DNA from: an uncultured Lentisphaeria bacterium | GTDB lineage: Bacteria > Verrucomicrobiota > Lentisphaeria > JABSQK01 > CAJWLW01 | Direction: 5' to 3' | Length of the DNA: 37,504 nucleotides | Assembly (NCBI GenBank): GCA_913042885.1 | Contig: CAJWLW010000014.1 | Coordinates: forward strand, 1-37,504 | Shown: positions 22,114 through 30,151 of the stretch, in pieces | How the letters are laid out: every line of letters begins with the position of its first letter | How positions within the stretch are numbered: the first letter of the stretch is position 1 | The notes under the pieces: model-generated | Databases searched by the model: none | What the model was told of the DNA's origin: nothing | The model's input: only the letters and a program-made list of their open reading frames with translations | Program-made: the position numbers and the translations under genes

Positions 22114-23748
22114 TCAATGAAGTGAGAACTCAATTTCCTTGGCCGTAATGAACTCGAGCAGCACGGGGATGCCGGCCTGTGTCTTTTCAATCCCACGGCG
22201 GATGGCCGGGATGATCTCGGCCGGTTCCGTCACGCGCTCGCCGTAGCCGCCGAAGGCCTTGGCCATGTCGGCGTAGTTCCCTGAAATATCAGTGGTCCGA
22301 TACTTCTCTGTGGATATGGGCATGTCGGGCAGCTCGATCGCCATCGAAAAGTTGTTCAGCAAAATCGACAGGATGGGGATTCGCTCGCGGACTGCGGTTT
22401 CGAAGTCCATGCCGGTCATCCCGATCGCGGCGTCGCCCCACACATTGACGCAGAGCTTGTCCGGTTTGGCCAGCTTGGCACCCATGGCCAGCCCGAGTCC
22501 ATATCCCAGTTGCGTCGTCTTGCCCCAGCCGATGTAGGAAAGCGGACTAATGGATTCCCAGAACGGTGCAAGTTGATCACGGGGGCTGCCGGAGTCATGG
22601 GTAATGATGGTATTTGCCACATCCACGGTGTGCATCAGGTCCCAGATCACCCGGTAGGGGTTGAGGGGCAGCTCGTCAGAAGTCAGCTTGGGCATCCACT
22701 TGGCCAGCCAGTCAGCTTTGCTGGACTTAATCTCTTGCGTTACCTGTTCGACGCGCCCGCGTGGTTTGCCGCCGAGGCGTTCGCGGATTTCATCCAGCAG
22801 TGCTTCCAGCGTCAGGCGGGCGTCCCCGATCAGGGCGTATTCCGACGTCACGCCCTTGTTGATATCCGCAGGATCGAGCGTGGCGTGGATGATGGTCTTG
22901 CCTTTCGGCATGGGCACCGCGAAGTTGGTGATGCCGAAGCTGCAGCCGATGCCGAAAATCACGTCGGCGGTGTGTAGAAAATCGTGCACCGGTTTGGGGT
23001 AGGAGCGATTGCCGGCTCCCAGGTACAACCGATGGTTTTCGGGAAAAGCGCTTTTACCGGGAAGGCTGGTCATCACGGGCGCTTCCAACAGTTCCGCCAG
23101 GTCGCGCAGCGCTTCCCAGGCCTGGGCGTAGTGGATGCCCTGGCCGGCGTAAATCACGGGCCGCTCGGCTTCCAGCAATACGCCGGCTACCTCTCGCACC
23201 GCCTCGAGATCCGGACCGTAACGCAAAGCAGACGGCGGACGATAGTCCACAGGTTCCGGTATGTCTTCATCGAACACGTCGATGGGAAATTCCACCAGCA
23301 CCGGGCCGGGCCGGCCGTTTTTCACCTGGGTGAAAGCGCGCCGCAGAACATCCGGCACATGTTGTGCCAGGGTGACTTGTTCGCAGGACTTGGTGATTTG
23401 ACGGTAGTTGACAAAGGAATTGAAGTTGGGCGCCACGTTAGTGAGGGAGCGCGCGAAGCCCATTGGCAGAACGACGATTGGCACCGAGTCGCAATATGCG
23501 TGGGCCACACCGCCAAAGGCGTTTTCCGATCCGGGGCCGCTTTGCATGCAGAACACACCGATCTTCTGGCCGGAATTTACCCGGCTGAAGGCGTCGGCCA
23601 TGTGAAGGCCGATACGCTCCTGGCGAACGATGATCGGGCGAATGTCGACGTTGGCCGCGGCGTCGATGATAGGGTTGAATGGATAGGCAAAAAGGTACTC
23701 CACCCCTTCCGCCTTCAGGATTTGAGCAACCGCGTCAACAACTTTCAT
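22114..23748 (-). CDS. Thiamine diphosphate-dependent enzyme, acetolactate-synthase-like
   Basis: A 544-residue protein with the three-domain ThDP layout: N-terminal PYR domain with activating Glu E44 (VRQERIG), a middle domain (about 190-330) and a C-terminal PP domain with the Mg/ThDP motif starting GDAAIGMTG and ending LLNN. The motif has GDA in place of the usual GDG, a tolerated change. The family includes acetolactate synthase, benzoylformate decarboxylase, oxalyl-CoA decarboxylase and sulfoacetaldehyde acetyltransferase; I cannot choose among them. Start ATG 23748 overlaps the end of the HAD gene by 14 bases, implying coupled translation, and the dehydrogenase follows after 12 bases. 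In this setting it probably decarboxylates or ligates a 2-oxo acid that the dehydrogenase also handles. Cytoplasmic. Confidence 0.9.
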   Translation of the reverse strand: MKVVDAVAQILKAEGVEYLFAYPFNPIIDAAANVDIRPIIVRQERIGLHMADAFSRVNSGQKIGVFCMQSGPGSENAFGGVAHAYCDSVPIVVLPMGFARSLTNVAPNFNSFVNYRQITKSCEQVTLAQHVPDVLRRAFTQVKNGRPGPVLVEFPIDVFDEDIPEPVDYRPPSALRYGPDLEAVREVAGVLLEAERPVIYAGQGIHYAQAWEALRDLAELLEAPVMTSLPGKSAFPENHRLYLGAGNRSYPKPVHDFLHTADVIFGIGCSFGITNFAVPMPKGKTIIHATLDPADINKGVTSEYALIGDARLTLEALLDEIRERLGGKPRGRVEQVTQEIKSSKADWLAKWMPKLTSDELPLNPYRVIWDLMHTVDVANTIITHDSGSPRDQLAPFWESISPLSYIGWGKTTQLGYGLGLAMGAKLAKPDKLCVNVWGDAAIGMTGMDFETAVRERIPILSILLNNFSMAIELPDMPISTEKYRTTDISGNYADMAKAFGGYGERVTEPAEIIPAIRRGIEKTQAGIPVLLEFITAKEIEFSLH

Positions 23749-24364
23749 TCGAACCCTCTCGGAATATTATGTCCAGCCGTCGCAGCCCGGCTGTCAGCTC
23801 CCCGGCGTGGCCGGCACGGTAGACGAGGACGTTCACCCCGAGTTCTCGCGCTGCCGCAACCTTCTCTTTGTCGTCGTCCACGTACACGAGCTCGGTTGGT
23901 TCACATCCGGATTCCCGTATCATTAACTCTGTGAAGCGTTTGTCCTGCTTGGAAAGACCGTGCTCAAACGAGTATACCTCGAGATCGAACAATTTCCGAA
24001 ACCCGTACTGGTTCTCGAGAAAGTCGATGCGGTCCCGGGTATTGTCCGAGAATGCGATGATTTTGTATTGTCCCTTCAGGGTTTGTATCAACCGGTGGAT
24101 ATCTTTGTCCAGTATATACCCCTTGTGCCACGCCTCCTGTATCCGGGACACGTCATAGCCGCCGGGAAGCTCGCCCCGGGCACCGTCCCAGAACTCGTCA
24201 TTCGTGATGAACCCCTTTCGCAGGTCGACGCTCCCGGGCGAGACGAACACCTTCAGGATGAGGTCCCTGTCATACCCGTATTGCCGTACCAGCTCGTCGG
24301 CTGCCCGTTCCTTCCCCTCGCTGAAGAGGACACCGCCGAGGTCGAATACCGCCGCCTTGATCAT
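23735..24364 (-). CDS. HAD superfamily hydrolase (IA type, YihX-like phosphatase)
   Basis: A 209-residue HAD phosphatase. Motif I is F-D8-L-G-G-V-L-F, with Gly instead of the second Asp, the usual pattern of the YihX/epoxide-hydrolase-N group. Motif II is AFSDN, the motif III Lys is in GLSKQDKRF and motif IV is VYVDDDKEKV. A helical cap lies between motifs I and II. I chose ATG 24364 because the minus strand carries an AAGAGGA ribosome binding site about 7 bases upstream; the frame extends to 24403 but that part overlaps the preceding gene. Its end overlaps the ThDP gene start by 14 bases. Likely substrate: a small phosphorylated sugar or acid made or released by its operon partners, including the phosphatase-fold enzyme upstream. 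Confidence 0.9.
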   Translation of the reverse strand: MIKAAVFDLGGVLFSEGKERAADELVRQYGYDRDLILKVFVSPGSVDLRKGFITNDEFWDGARGELPGGYDVSRIQEAWHKGYILDKDIHRLIQTLKGQYKIIAFSDNTRDRIDFLENQYGFRKLFDLEVYSFEHGLSKQDKRFTELMIRESGCEPTELVYVDDDKEKVAAARELGVNVLVYRAGHAGELTAGLRRLDIIFREGSNESC

Positions 24365-24387
24365 CTGAATATCCTCTTGCGGCAGCC

Positions 24388-25164
24388 CTAAGCCCAGGTG
24401 CACGGCACCAAAAGGTCTTCGTCCGCATCGGTTCCGTGTCTGCCTTTGTTCTCACCTTCCCCCGCATCGGGCAGGTCGTGCTGGCCGTGGTCGGCGAGGA
24501 CGATCACACCGTAACCCTGGTCGACGAGGTGGCGGTGCAACCTGTCGATGCGGCCGTCGGTCTCCTGCAAAGTAGGGACAACTTCCGGCGAAGACGGCCC
24601 GTATTTGTGGAAGACTCCGTCAGTCCAGTACAGCTGCGCGATGAGAAATTTCGGCGCGTCATGGTCCACGATGCGAATGATCTCGGTTTCCGTGCCGCCA
24701 TCCGACCCGTCCCCGCCGTCACCCCGTATATCGGCGTGACGGCCGAGAAATTCGTAACCCGTATGCCCGCGCAGGCCGACACCGGCAGTCTGTCCGCCGG
24801 AGTCACGGACCGTATCGAACAATGTCTCGCAAGCAATTGTATCGGTCCTGGCATCCACCCCGTGTACTGCTTGATCCGCGCCCGTCAATATCGCGGAAAA
24901 ACACACGGGCGTAACCGACGGCATCACGGAACGCATGACGATACTGTGTACATCGTGAAGCTTTGAAAGATGCGGCATTTCATGACGCCAGCGTCGGAAG
25001 GGGAAGAGTCCCAGCGCGTCCGGCACGATGATTGCTACGTGTTCGCGGTCCGACAGGTCTTGCACGATCTGCGGGATGACCGTTCCCTTTGATTGCGCCG
25101 GCGGCGGCAGCCCCAGGATGGTACTTACCGTCGGTGCCACGTCTTTGGTGGAATAGGTTTCCAT
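24388..25164 (-). CDS. Alkaline-phosphatase-superfamily phosphodiesterase/phosphatase, apparently circularly permuted
   Basis: A 258-residue protein with the metal and nucleophile sites of nucleotide-pyrophosphatase-like enzymes: D49 (IIVPDALG), nucleophile T85 (SVTPVCFSAILTG), D and H in YWTDGVFHKYGP, D-H in VLADHGQHD and H in GRHGTDADED. It would cleave a phosphate mono- or diester, or a phosphonate. The segment DVAPTVSTILGLPPP, which in ordinary family members is the last element after the final His-Gly, is here at residues 8-22, before the first metal ligand, and the protein ends shortly after the His-Gly. That is the order expected of a circular permutation. ATG 25164 has GGGAG upstream. 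It is the first gene of the minus-strand operon and ends 23 bases before the HAD start. No signal peptide. Confidence 0.82.
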   Translation of the reverse strand: METYSTKDVAPTVSTILGLPPPAQSKGTVIPQIVQDLSDREHVAIIVPDALGLFPFRRWRHEMPHLSKLHDVHSIVMRSVMPSVTPVCFSAILTGADQAVHGVDARTDTIACETLFDTVRDSGGQTAGVGLRGHTGYEFLGRHADIRGDGGDGSDGGTETEIIRIVDHDAPKFLIAQLYWTDGVFHKYGPSSPEVVPTLQETDGRIDRLHRHLVDQGYGVIVLADHGQHDLPDAGEGENKGRHGTDADEDLLVPCTWA

Positions 25165-25246
25165 GTGATACTCCCGAATAGACAGTTGCGGGACAGATCA
25201 GTTTTTGTTGCGTGCATACCATGTTCGTCAGGCGAGGAAATTACCA

Positions 25247-25291
25247 CGCGGTGACCGCGAAAATATTACCCAAAAGCGTCAGGCAACCTGA
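25247..25291. promoter_or_regulatory. Two dyads in the divergent spacer 25165-25447
   Basis: CGCGGT (25247-25252) and ACCGCG (25254-25259) form one near-palindrome, and TCAGG (25279-25283) with CCTGA (25287-25291) a second. Both lie in the 283-base spacer between the four-gene operon and the PHP gene. They are operator candidates; no other coding feature is seen in the spacer. Confidence 0.35.
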
Positions 25292-25447
25292 TCGCGCTGC
25301 CGTTTGAATCTGCTGTGCCGCGCCGGACGGGCCGAGCGGATTTACCGATCTCTTCAGGTGCCGTGCGGATGCTCCCGCGAAACGCGATAAGTCCTTGCGA
25401 ATCGCCGGCGCCTTGACAGCTTTCAAACATCACCTAATTGTTACTGC

Positions 25448-26338
25448 ATGAGCACCTCTGACTATCCGGTTTCTTCATATGATCTCCATGCTCATACCTG
25501 TTGGAGCTTTGACGCGATCGAAGATCCTGAAACGTATTTCCGACGTGCGACAGAGCTCGGCATGACCTGCATTGCCGTTACCGAGCACTTTCATCTCGAT
25601 TCACTTCCGGAAATAACAGAGATAGCCACCCGGTATCCTGAAATACGCGCCATCCCGGCGGTCGAAGCAACTGTAGCCACATCGATTGGCCCGGTTGATC
25701 TATTGTGTTATGGATTGCGAAAACCATTCCCGGAAGACTTGCAGCAGATAGTGGCACGTTACCACACCTGGCAACGGGAAACCGGGGCGGCAACCTGGAA
25801 AGGCATGCAGGCCCTGGGGTTCGACTTTTCTGAATCCCAATTTGACGAGATACTCACATCATACCGCCCGCCGAGAGTGCTGGCCATCCAAGGACACACT
25901 CACCTTAAGTATCACTATCTTCGGCAGTACTTTCTCGATCGTGGATTCATTTCTGAATTCGCTGAATACGATGACCTGATGGCCCGGGTCGCCTCGGCAG
26001 GTTCATCGCCGCCTTATCCCGGCGTGGAAGAAGTCATACCGGTGATGAAAGCTTCAGGGGCAGTTGTCGCGATTGCCCACCCGTTACATTATTTTGATAG
26101 AGATGACGAACGGCGCATGGACCAGCTCCGGGTCGAGTGTGCGCTCGACGGCATTGAATGCGCCCACAGGCGGAGCATTCCGCCCGAGCTCACGACGGTC
26201 TACCGGAAATATTGCGTCAAGCACGGACTGTTTTCCGTCGCCGGCTCCGATCTGCACGGGGAACCCGGGGAATTAGAGGGATACGGCCGCCACGGTGGAA
26301 AGGAGGAATGGCTGGCTGAGTTCCTGGATCGTGTTTAA
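25448..26338 (+). CDS. PHP-domain phosphoesterase
   Basis: A 296-residue metal-dependent phosphoesterase of the PHP (polymerase and histidinol phosphatase) fold. All four metal-binding motifs can be read in order: DLHAHTCWSFD (about residue 12), TEHFHLD (about 45), IAHPLHYFD (about 210) and GSDLHGE (about 270). It resembles histidinol-phosphatase-like and sugar-phosphatase members, not the DNA-polymerase-linked ones. ATG 25448 has no evident ribosome binding site, so the message may be leaderless or the start slightly different. It is transcribed away from an operon with two other phosphate-ester enzymes, so a shared organophosphate pathway is possible but unproven. It ends 65 bases from the convergent GH42-like gene. 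Confidence 0.88.
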   Translation: MSTSDYPVSSYDLHAHTCWSFDAIEDPETYFRRATELGMTCIAVTEHFHLDSLPEITEIATRYPEIRAIPAVEATVATSIGPVDLLCYGLRKPFPEDLQQIVARYHTWQRETGAATWKGMQALGFDFSESQFDEILTSYRPPRVLAIQGHTHLKYHYLRQYFLDRGFISEFAEYDDLMARVASAGSSPPYPGVEEVIPVMKASGAVVAIAHPLHYFDRDDERRMDQLRVECALDGIECAHRRSIPPELTTVYRKYCVKHGLFSVAGSDLHGEPGELEGYGRHGGKEEWLAEFLDRV

Positions 26339-26403
26339 CTGACCAGGCGATGACGGCGTCCTTCCGCAAGATCGGGGTGCTACAACAGCTGATTATTTAC
26401 CTC

Positions 26404-29400
26404 TCAGTGCACGTCAAAGCCGACGGTCGCCTGTTCACCGGAGACCGCCTCGACGGCGCTGACGGACCACTGTCCCGCCGGGCTGTTCAGCGCCGGCACG
26501 AACGTATAGACGGCTTCCCCTTCCGGCAGGTACAGCGTTTGGGCCAGGTACTCCGGCTTGCGGCCGTCGGGGAGACTTACCTCGAGGTGCACCGCATGCG
26601 GACCGACATTGTCGGTCGTAGCCGCAACGGCGACTCGAATCTCGACCTTCTCATCTCGCCTTGCGTCCCGCGTTGCGTCTATGGAAAGACCGGCCACCTT
26701 GTACGGCAGCACCGCATACATCTCCGGCTGGCCGGGGTGAAGCGTGTCCGCGATCGGCCCGCTGACGCCCATATATTTTCGCGCTCGCACATCGTACACG
26801 TGCCCCCCCTCGGGGAAGGGCAGGGTGACCGGCCGGGGGGTTTTGTCGTCCACGTCGAACGCGGGCAGCACGCCGTAGTACCGGGTGTCGCCGTCGGCGA
26901 ATCGTGTCACCTCCACACGTCCGGCCACGTGACCTGGCCGGAGCTTGATCTGGAACGGCGGGAACATGATGAGGTGGTCCCTGACCGTGAGGAAGGCGGT
27001 GAGCAGCTTGCGCACATTCCGCTCTGCCCCGTGGCTTCGCAGGTCGATGTAGCTGTACAGGTCGGTGTTCAGGTACAGTGCCTTGCCCCCGAGGGCGTAG
27101 TTGATCAAATACCCCGGCGTCCCGTCGTCGTGATAGGCAAACGATTCGGCGCTGTCAATAGCCACGGGGTCGTGGAACACGCTCTGGAACTGCGCCGATG
27201 TGAGCTCGTAGTTGGCGGTGAACATGCCTCGCCCGCGCCGGACTTCGAGGCTTTCCCGCTTGATACCGAAGACGTCGTCCAGCGCGGGTTTCTCCCGCAA
27301 CCGCCCGTGCTCGTCGCGCAGCCCGCAGCGATAGTCGGCGATGAGGATGCCGCCGCGGCCCATGAACTCGCGGATCTTTTTGACTTCGAGATCGGACAGT
27401 GAGACGACGAAGGGCAGTACCAGCACGCGTATTTCCGAGGTCGCAAGCGCATCCGCCTCGATCTCCTGCCGGGCTATCGTGCATGGCTGAAAACCCATGT
27501 CATTGAACAGCAGGTAGAAGTTCGCCGAGGCGGCGGCGTAGTGTCCCTTTGGCGTGATGCCGCCCCATAGCTCCAGCATATCCTTCCTGATTTCCGGGTA
27601 ACTGCCTCGCCCGGCGAGTTCGGACGCCATCCAGAATCCCGTGCCTCCTCCCAGATGACCGAGATAGTCAGCGACACCGCTTTCGATGGTGCTGGCGTGG
27701 TAGTTGGTCGCCGAGTAGTGAACAGCGACACGTGACGGCGCTTTGCGGGCATGGGCCATCAGCGTGCCCGGGCCGCCCTTGATCTCCTTGACCGCCGCGA
27801 CCATCTCCCCGGCGATCGGCGTCAGGGTCATGTCCCACCGCAGGGGGCCGTTGCCTGGATGAAGAAAGGTCGCTTCCCACCACCATGTGCTGTTCCAGCC
27901 GTTCAGCAGGATAAACCAGGGAATGTACCGGCCCCCGAAGTCACGGTCTGCCTTGTTCATCCAAAGCCCGCGCAGGGACGCGTCGTGCCCGAAGGAGTCC
28001 ATCGCTTCGCCGTTGAATATCCAGAACGGATATCTTGAATCGGGCACGAAGTTGTTCTGGTAGGTGTTTACCAACTCCATGTCGCGGCACAGCTCCCACC
28101 AGTCCTGGCCGTTGTAGCTTGAGAACTGCGTGGCGCCGTCCCAGCCCACGGACACGCCTGGGTCGCCCTCCCGGAGCGCCCGGCGCATGCGCCGATGCGC
28201 GTCCACGAAGTGATGCGTCACGAACATCCGGTAATCGACCCAGGCGGATGGGTTGTCCATGCTTGGCAGCATCTGACCTTCGTTGTCGAAGCGGACCGTG
28301 TCCCAGGTCGCGAAGTCCGTTTCCCACTGGGCGTTCAGCGCCTCGAGATCCGGATACATGCCGCGCAGAAATTCGCGGAAAGCGGCCCATGCCCGGGGTG
28401 AGTCGGCAAAGCGGCCCTCAAGTTTATTGGTCACGTAGTTCTCGTCTCCAAGGGTGTGGGCCAGTGGATTGTAAGGCCGCATCGCGGCGGCTGTTTTCCT
28501 GATGTTCTTCTCCATGTTGGCGAGGAACTCTTCGCCCAGCAGCGGATCCTTTCCTTCCTTGTCGATCGCTACTTTGTGAAAGGAGACCGTGTAAGGCACG
28601 GTGCGCAGGTGGCTCAGCGCCGCATCCCGGACCTCGCGGACGGTGGCCTTGCAGTTGCTCCACGCATCCGCAGCGCCCCGGCGCCTCAGCATGTCCCACA
28701 GCAGCCGACGTCGCCAGGAACCGGGCGAGCTCTCTTTCCAGACGATCTGTTTCCAGTAGAGCATGTAGAAATCGGTGGGCGGTACGTTATCGGGCATCAG
28801 CAATTCCAGGCGGGCGACCGCCTCCGGGCCACGGTCGGAACGGAGTGTCACTTCCAGGTGGTTGAGGACCGACAGGGATCCTGCGGGCGCGGTGATTGCT
28901 ATTTCCTCGGAAAAGGGCTGCGGCACCCCGGAAAGCAGCAGGCGGTCCCAGTGGTCGTACCAGCGGACGACTGTCTGCAGGTTGGCCGTATCCCCTTTCA
29001 CTTCCAGCCGGCAGCTCACCTTCTCCCCGGGGTTGACGTCCTGTTTGTCCGGCACGATCGCGGTCAGGCTCACGCGACCCGTGACTGTGAACCGGATGGC
29101 GTCCCAGTCCACGCTCGACCCATCGCGGTCCGTGACCCTGACCTCGGCCTGATACTCGCCACCGGGCAGTTGTGGCAGCGGCACGGTAACTCGCTTGCCC
29201 GGTTCGGTCTTCCTGCTTGCATCCAGGACCTTCTCATACGTATCGCACCTGTGGACCGTGACCTGTACGTTGCCGTCGCGCAGCGCCGGTTGGTCTTCCA
29301 GATAGACCATGATAAAGCCCTCGGCCAGGAGCGTCCTGGTCACACCCAGGCGGGCACCGGGGCGCGCCGTGCGCCGGAGGAACCATCCGGCGCGCCCGGC

Positions 29401-30114
29401 GGCGTACTCGAAGTCCGATTGCCGGGGAGAGTCGCTGAGAAGATAACCGTGACCGGCATAGTTCGGGACGTGGAAATGCACGACGTAGCCTTTGCCACAG
29501 CGGTACACGCGCCCGGCGGCGCCGTGGGCGCCGGTCGCGGCCGGGTGCGAGAGGAATCCGCCCTGGTCGCTGTCGGGGAAAGCGAAGCGGTTGGCGGCGA
29601 TCGCCGTCTCCTCCAGCTTCAGCCCCATCGCTGCGATGTCGCCGGTCAGCGCGGCGTTGAGCTCACCGATCATCAGGGTCCGTCCGGCGGCGACTTTCTC
29701 TACGATGGCCTGGCGGACGTCCTCCGGATAGTTCGACCACGTGGGGATCCAGCTCATGACGACGGCGTCCCAATCGCCGGCGATGGCCTGACGGACATTT
29801 TCGCGGACCTCTTCGGCCGTGGGCCAGAGCTCCGGCCAGTAGTGACCGACGTTCCGGAGACCGTTGAGATACCCCTGCGTATCGTACGCGGCCATCGTTA
29901 CCACTGTGCCGTCGATATCGAAGCGCTGCATGAGCTCGAAGCTGTCCTGCTGGGCGCCGTAGGGCGCCAGGAACACGACCTTCATCGGCCCGTCGGGCAG
30001 GCGTTCGGCCCAGGGGGAACGGGACAGGCCGTCCACGGACGGGTCTCCGAATGCTGCCGACACCCAGCAGGCGGCGAGGATGAAGGCGAGGCTGAAATGC
30101 TTTTGGGTAATCAT
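26404..30114 (-). CDS. Very large secreted GH42-like protein with added beta domains
   Basis: A 1236-residue exported protein. The signal peptide is at 1-23 (basic MITQKH, hydrophobic FSLAFILAACWV, end SAAFG). An N-terminal Rossmann-like domain (about 40-250) and Ig-like beta domains (about 255-470, for example YQAEVRVTDRDGS) precede a GH42-type TIM barrel (about 475-830). The barrel holds the acid/base candidate E558 in TLGDENYVTN and the downstream YPDLEALNAQW pattern typical of GH42. A trimerisation/class I glutamine-amidotransferase-like domain (about 840-1010) and C-terminal beta domains complete it. I could not fix the nucleophile. It is the last gene of a four-gene minus-strand operon, 37 bases after the sialidase-like gene. 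Likely role: extracellular or periplasmic cleavage of beta-galactosides or a related decorated polymer. Confidence 0.85.
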   Translation of the reverse strand: MITQKHFSLAFILAACWVSAAFGDPSVDGLSRSPWAERLPDGPMKVVFLAPYGAQQDSFELMQRFDIDGTVVTMAAYDTQGYLNGLRNVGHYWPELWPTAEEVRENVRQAIAGDWDAVVMSWIPTWSNYPEDVRQAIVEKVAAGRTLMIGELNAALTGDIAAMGLKLEETAIAANRFAFPDSDQGGFLSHPAATGAHGAAGRVYRCGKGYVVHFHVPNYAGHGYLLSDSPRQSDFEYAAGRAGWFLRRTARPGARLGVTRTLLAEGFIMVYLEDQPALRDGNVQVTVHRCDTYEKVLDASRKTEPGKRVTVPLPQLPGGEYQAEVRVTDRDGSSVDWDAIRFTVTGRVSLTAIVPDKQDVNPGEKVSCRLEVKGDTANLQTVVRWYDHWDRLLLSGVPQPFSEEIAITAPAGSLSVLNHLEVTLRSDRGPEAVARLELLMPDNVPPTDFYMLYWKQIVWKESSPGSWRRRLLWDMLRRRGAADAWSNCKATVREVRDAALSHLRTVPYTVSFHKVAIDKEGKDPLLGEEFLANMEKNIRKTAAAMRPYNPLAHTLGDENYVTNKLEGRFADSPRAWAAFREFLRGMYPDLEALNAQWETDFATWDTVRFDNEGQMLPSMDNPSAWVDYRMFVTHHFVDAHRRMRRALREGDPGVSVGWDGATQFSSYNGQDWWELCRDMELVNTYQNNFVPDSRYPFWIFNGEAMDSFGHDASLRGLWMNKADRDFGGRYIPWFILLNGWNSTWWWEATFLHPGNGPLRWDMTLTPIAGEMVAAVKEIKGGPGTLMAHARKAPSRVAVHYSATNYHASTIESGVADYLGHLGGGTGFWMASELAGRGSYPEIRKDMLELWGGITPKGHYAAASANFYLLFNDMGFQPCTIARQEIEADALATSEIRVLVLPFVVSLSDLEVKKIREFMGRGGILIADYRCGLRDEHGRLREKPALDDVFGIKRESLEVRRGRGMFTANYELTSAQFQSVFHDPVAIDSAESFAYHDDGTPGYLINYALGGKALYLNTDLYSYIDLRSHGAERNVRKLLTAFLTVRDHLIMFPPFQIKLRPGHVAGRVEVTRFADGDTRYYGVLPAFDVDDKTPRPVTLPFPEGGHVYDVRARKYMGVSGPIADTLHPGQPEMYAVLPYKVAGLSIDATRDARRDEKVEIRVAVAATTDNVGPHAVHLEVSLPDGRKPEYLAQTLYLPEGEAVYTFVPALNSPAGQWSVSAVEAVSGEQATVGFDVH

Positions 30115-30151
30115 GGGGCCCTTTTCCTTTTTAAGTCAGGTGGCAAATTTT

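Noticed and set aside
25413..25440. TTGACA as a -35 element for the PHP gene
   Set aside because: The -35 is perfect, but no acceptable -10 follows at 16-18 bases and the position would leave only a few bases before ATG 25448.
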